Shown piece by piece: positions 5,742 to 5,791 of a stretch of 5,791 nucleotides of DNA. Each line of letters opens with the position of its first letter. Within the stretch, counting starts at the first letter, position 1. The DNA is taken from NCBI GenBank assembly GCA_023381645.1, contig JAMCRJ010000036.1:1-5791 (forward strand). Reading direction: 5' to 3'. The position numbers and the translations under genes are program-made. Under the pieces are notes generated by a model. That model had not been told where the DNA came from, searched no databases, and saw only the letters and a program-made list of their open reading frames with translations. Source of the stretch: Gammaproteobacteria bacterium. Its GTDB lineage: Bacteria; Pseudomonadota; Gammaproteobacteria; Acidithiobacillales; Acidithiobacillaceae.

Positions 5742-5791
5742 ATCGGTGGTCCCATCTGGAAAAAGGCGATTTCAATCCCGCCGCATTGTCC

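Noticed and set aside
5536..5775. 79-codon minus-strand frame from a TTG at 5775
   Set aside because: It overlaps the transporter's first two helices in another frame, has a composition rich in Pro, Arg and Ser with no membrane segment, and looks like a shadow. It does not supply the missing start, because it would need a frameshift.

Overview
The window is about 60% G+C, gene-dense and chromosomal in character. It looks like a proteobacterium that makes ubiquinone. Protein flavour and gene order suggest a gamma/acidithiobacillus-like lineage (Acidithiobacillus is my best guess, from memory, moderate to low confidence). There are no insertion sequences, CRISPR arrays, rRNAs or phage genes. 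All of the coding regions fall in recognisable families; I do not see a wholly new system, but several details deserve a check.

Layout. A tRNA-Asn(GTT) gene lies on the minus strand at 80-155 with a good sigma70-type promoter at 167-195. Divergent to it, a plus-strand pair of cell-wall genes begins: an NlpC/P60 (C40) lipoprotein peptidase (285-851), then 50 bases later an MltB-type lytic transglycosylase (902-2074). A hairpin overlapping an extended -10-like element (2076-2110) separates this pair from a tight plus-strand operon: an MTA/SAH deaminase (mtaD-like, 2154-3479), ubiG (3476-4183, 4-base overlap) and a HAD phosphatase best matched to MupP (4176-4850, 8-base overlap). Converging on it from the right is a 10-helix EamA/DMT transporter on the minus strand (stop at 4812). 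Its last 39 bases overlap the end of the phosphatase gene, and its 5' end near 5741-5786 has no ordinary start codon.

How the genes fit together. The first pair should cut peptidoglycan: the C40 enzyme cuts peptide stems and the transglycosylase cuts glycan and leaves anhydro-MurNAc ends. MupP, if correctly named, acts later on the same material, dephosphorylating MurNAc-6-phosphate in the recycling route to UDP-MurNAc. In the operon, UbiG uses SAM for two O-methylations in ubiquinone synthesis and releases SAH, and the mtaD product can remove SAH (or MTA) by deamination. The transporter's substrate cannot be read from sequence.

Stretches without a gene are short: 1-79, 156-284, 852-901 and 2075-2153. 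The most unusual points are the transporter's missing start codon with an in-frame TGA four codons after an upstream ATG, the replacement of the usual third active-site histidine of the C40 peptidase by serine, and the hairpin-promoter element before mtaD.
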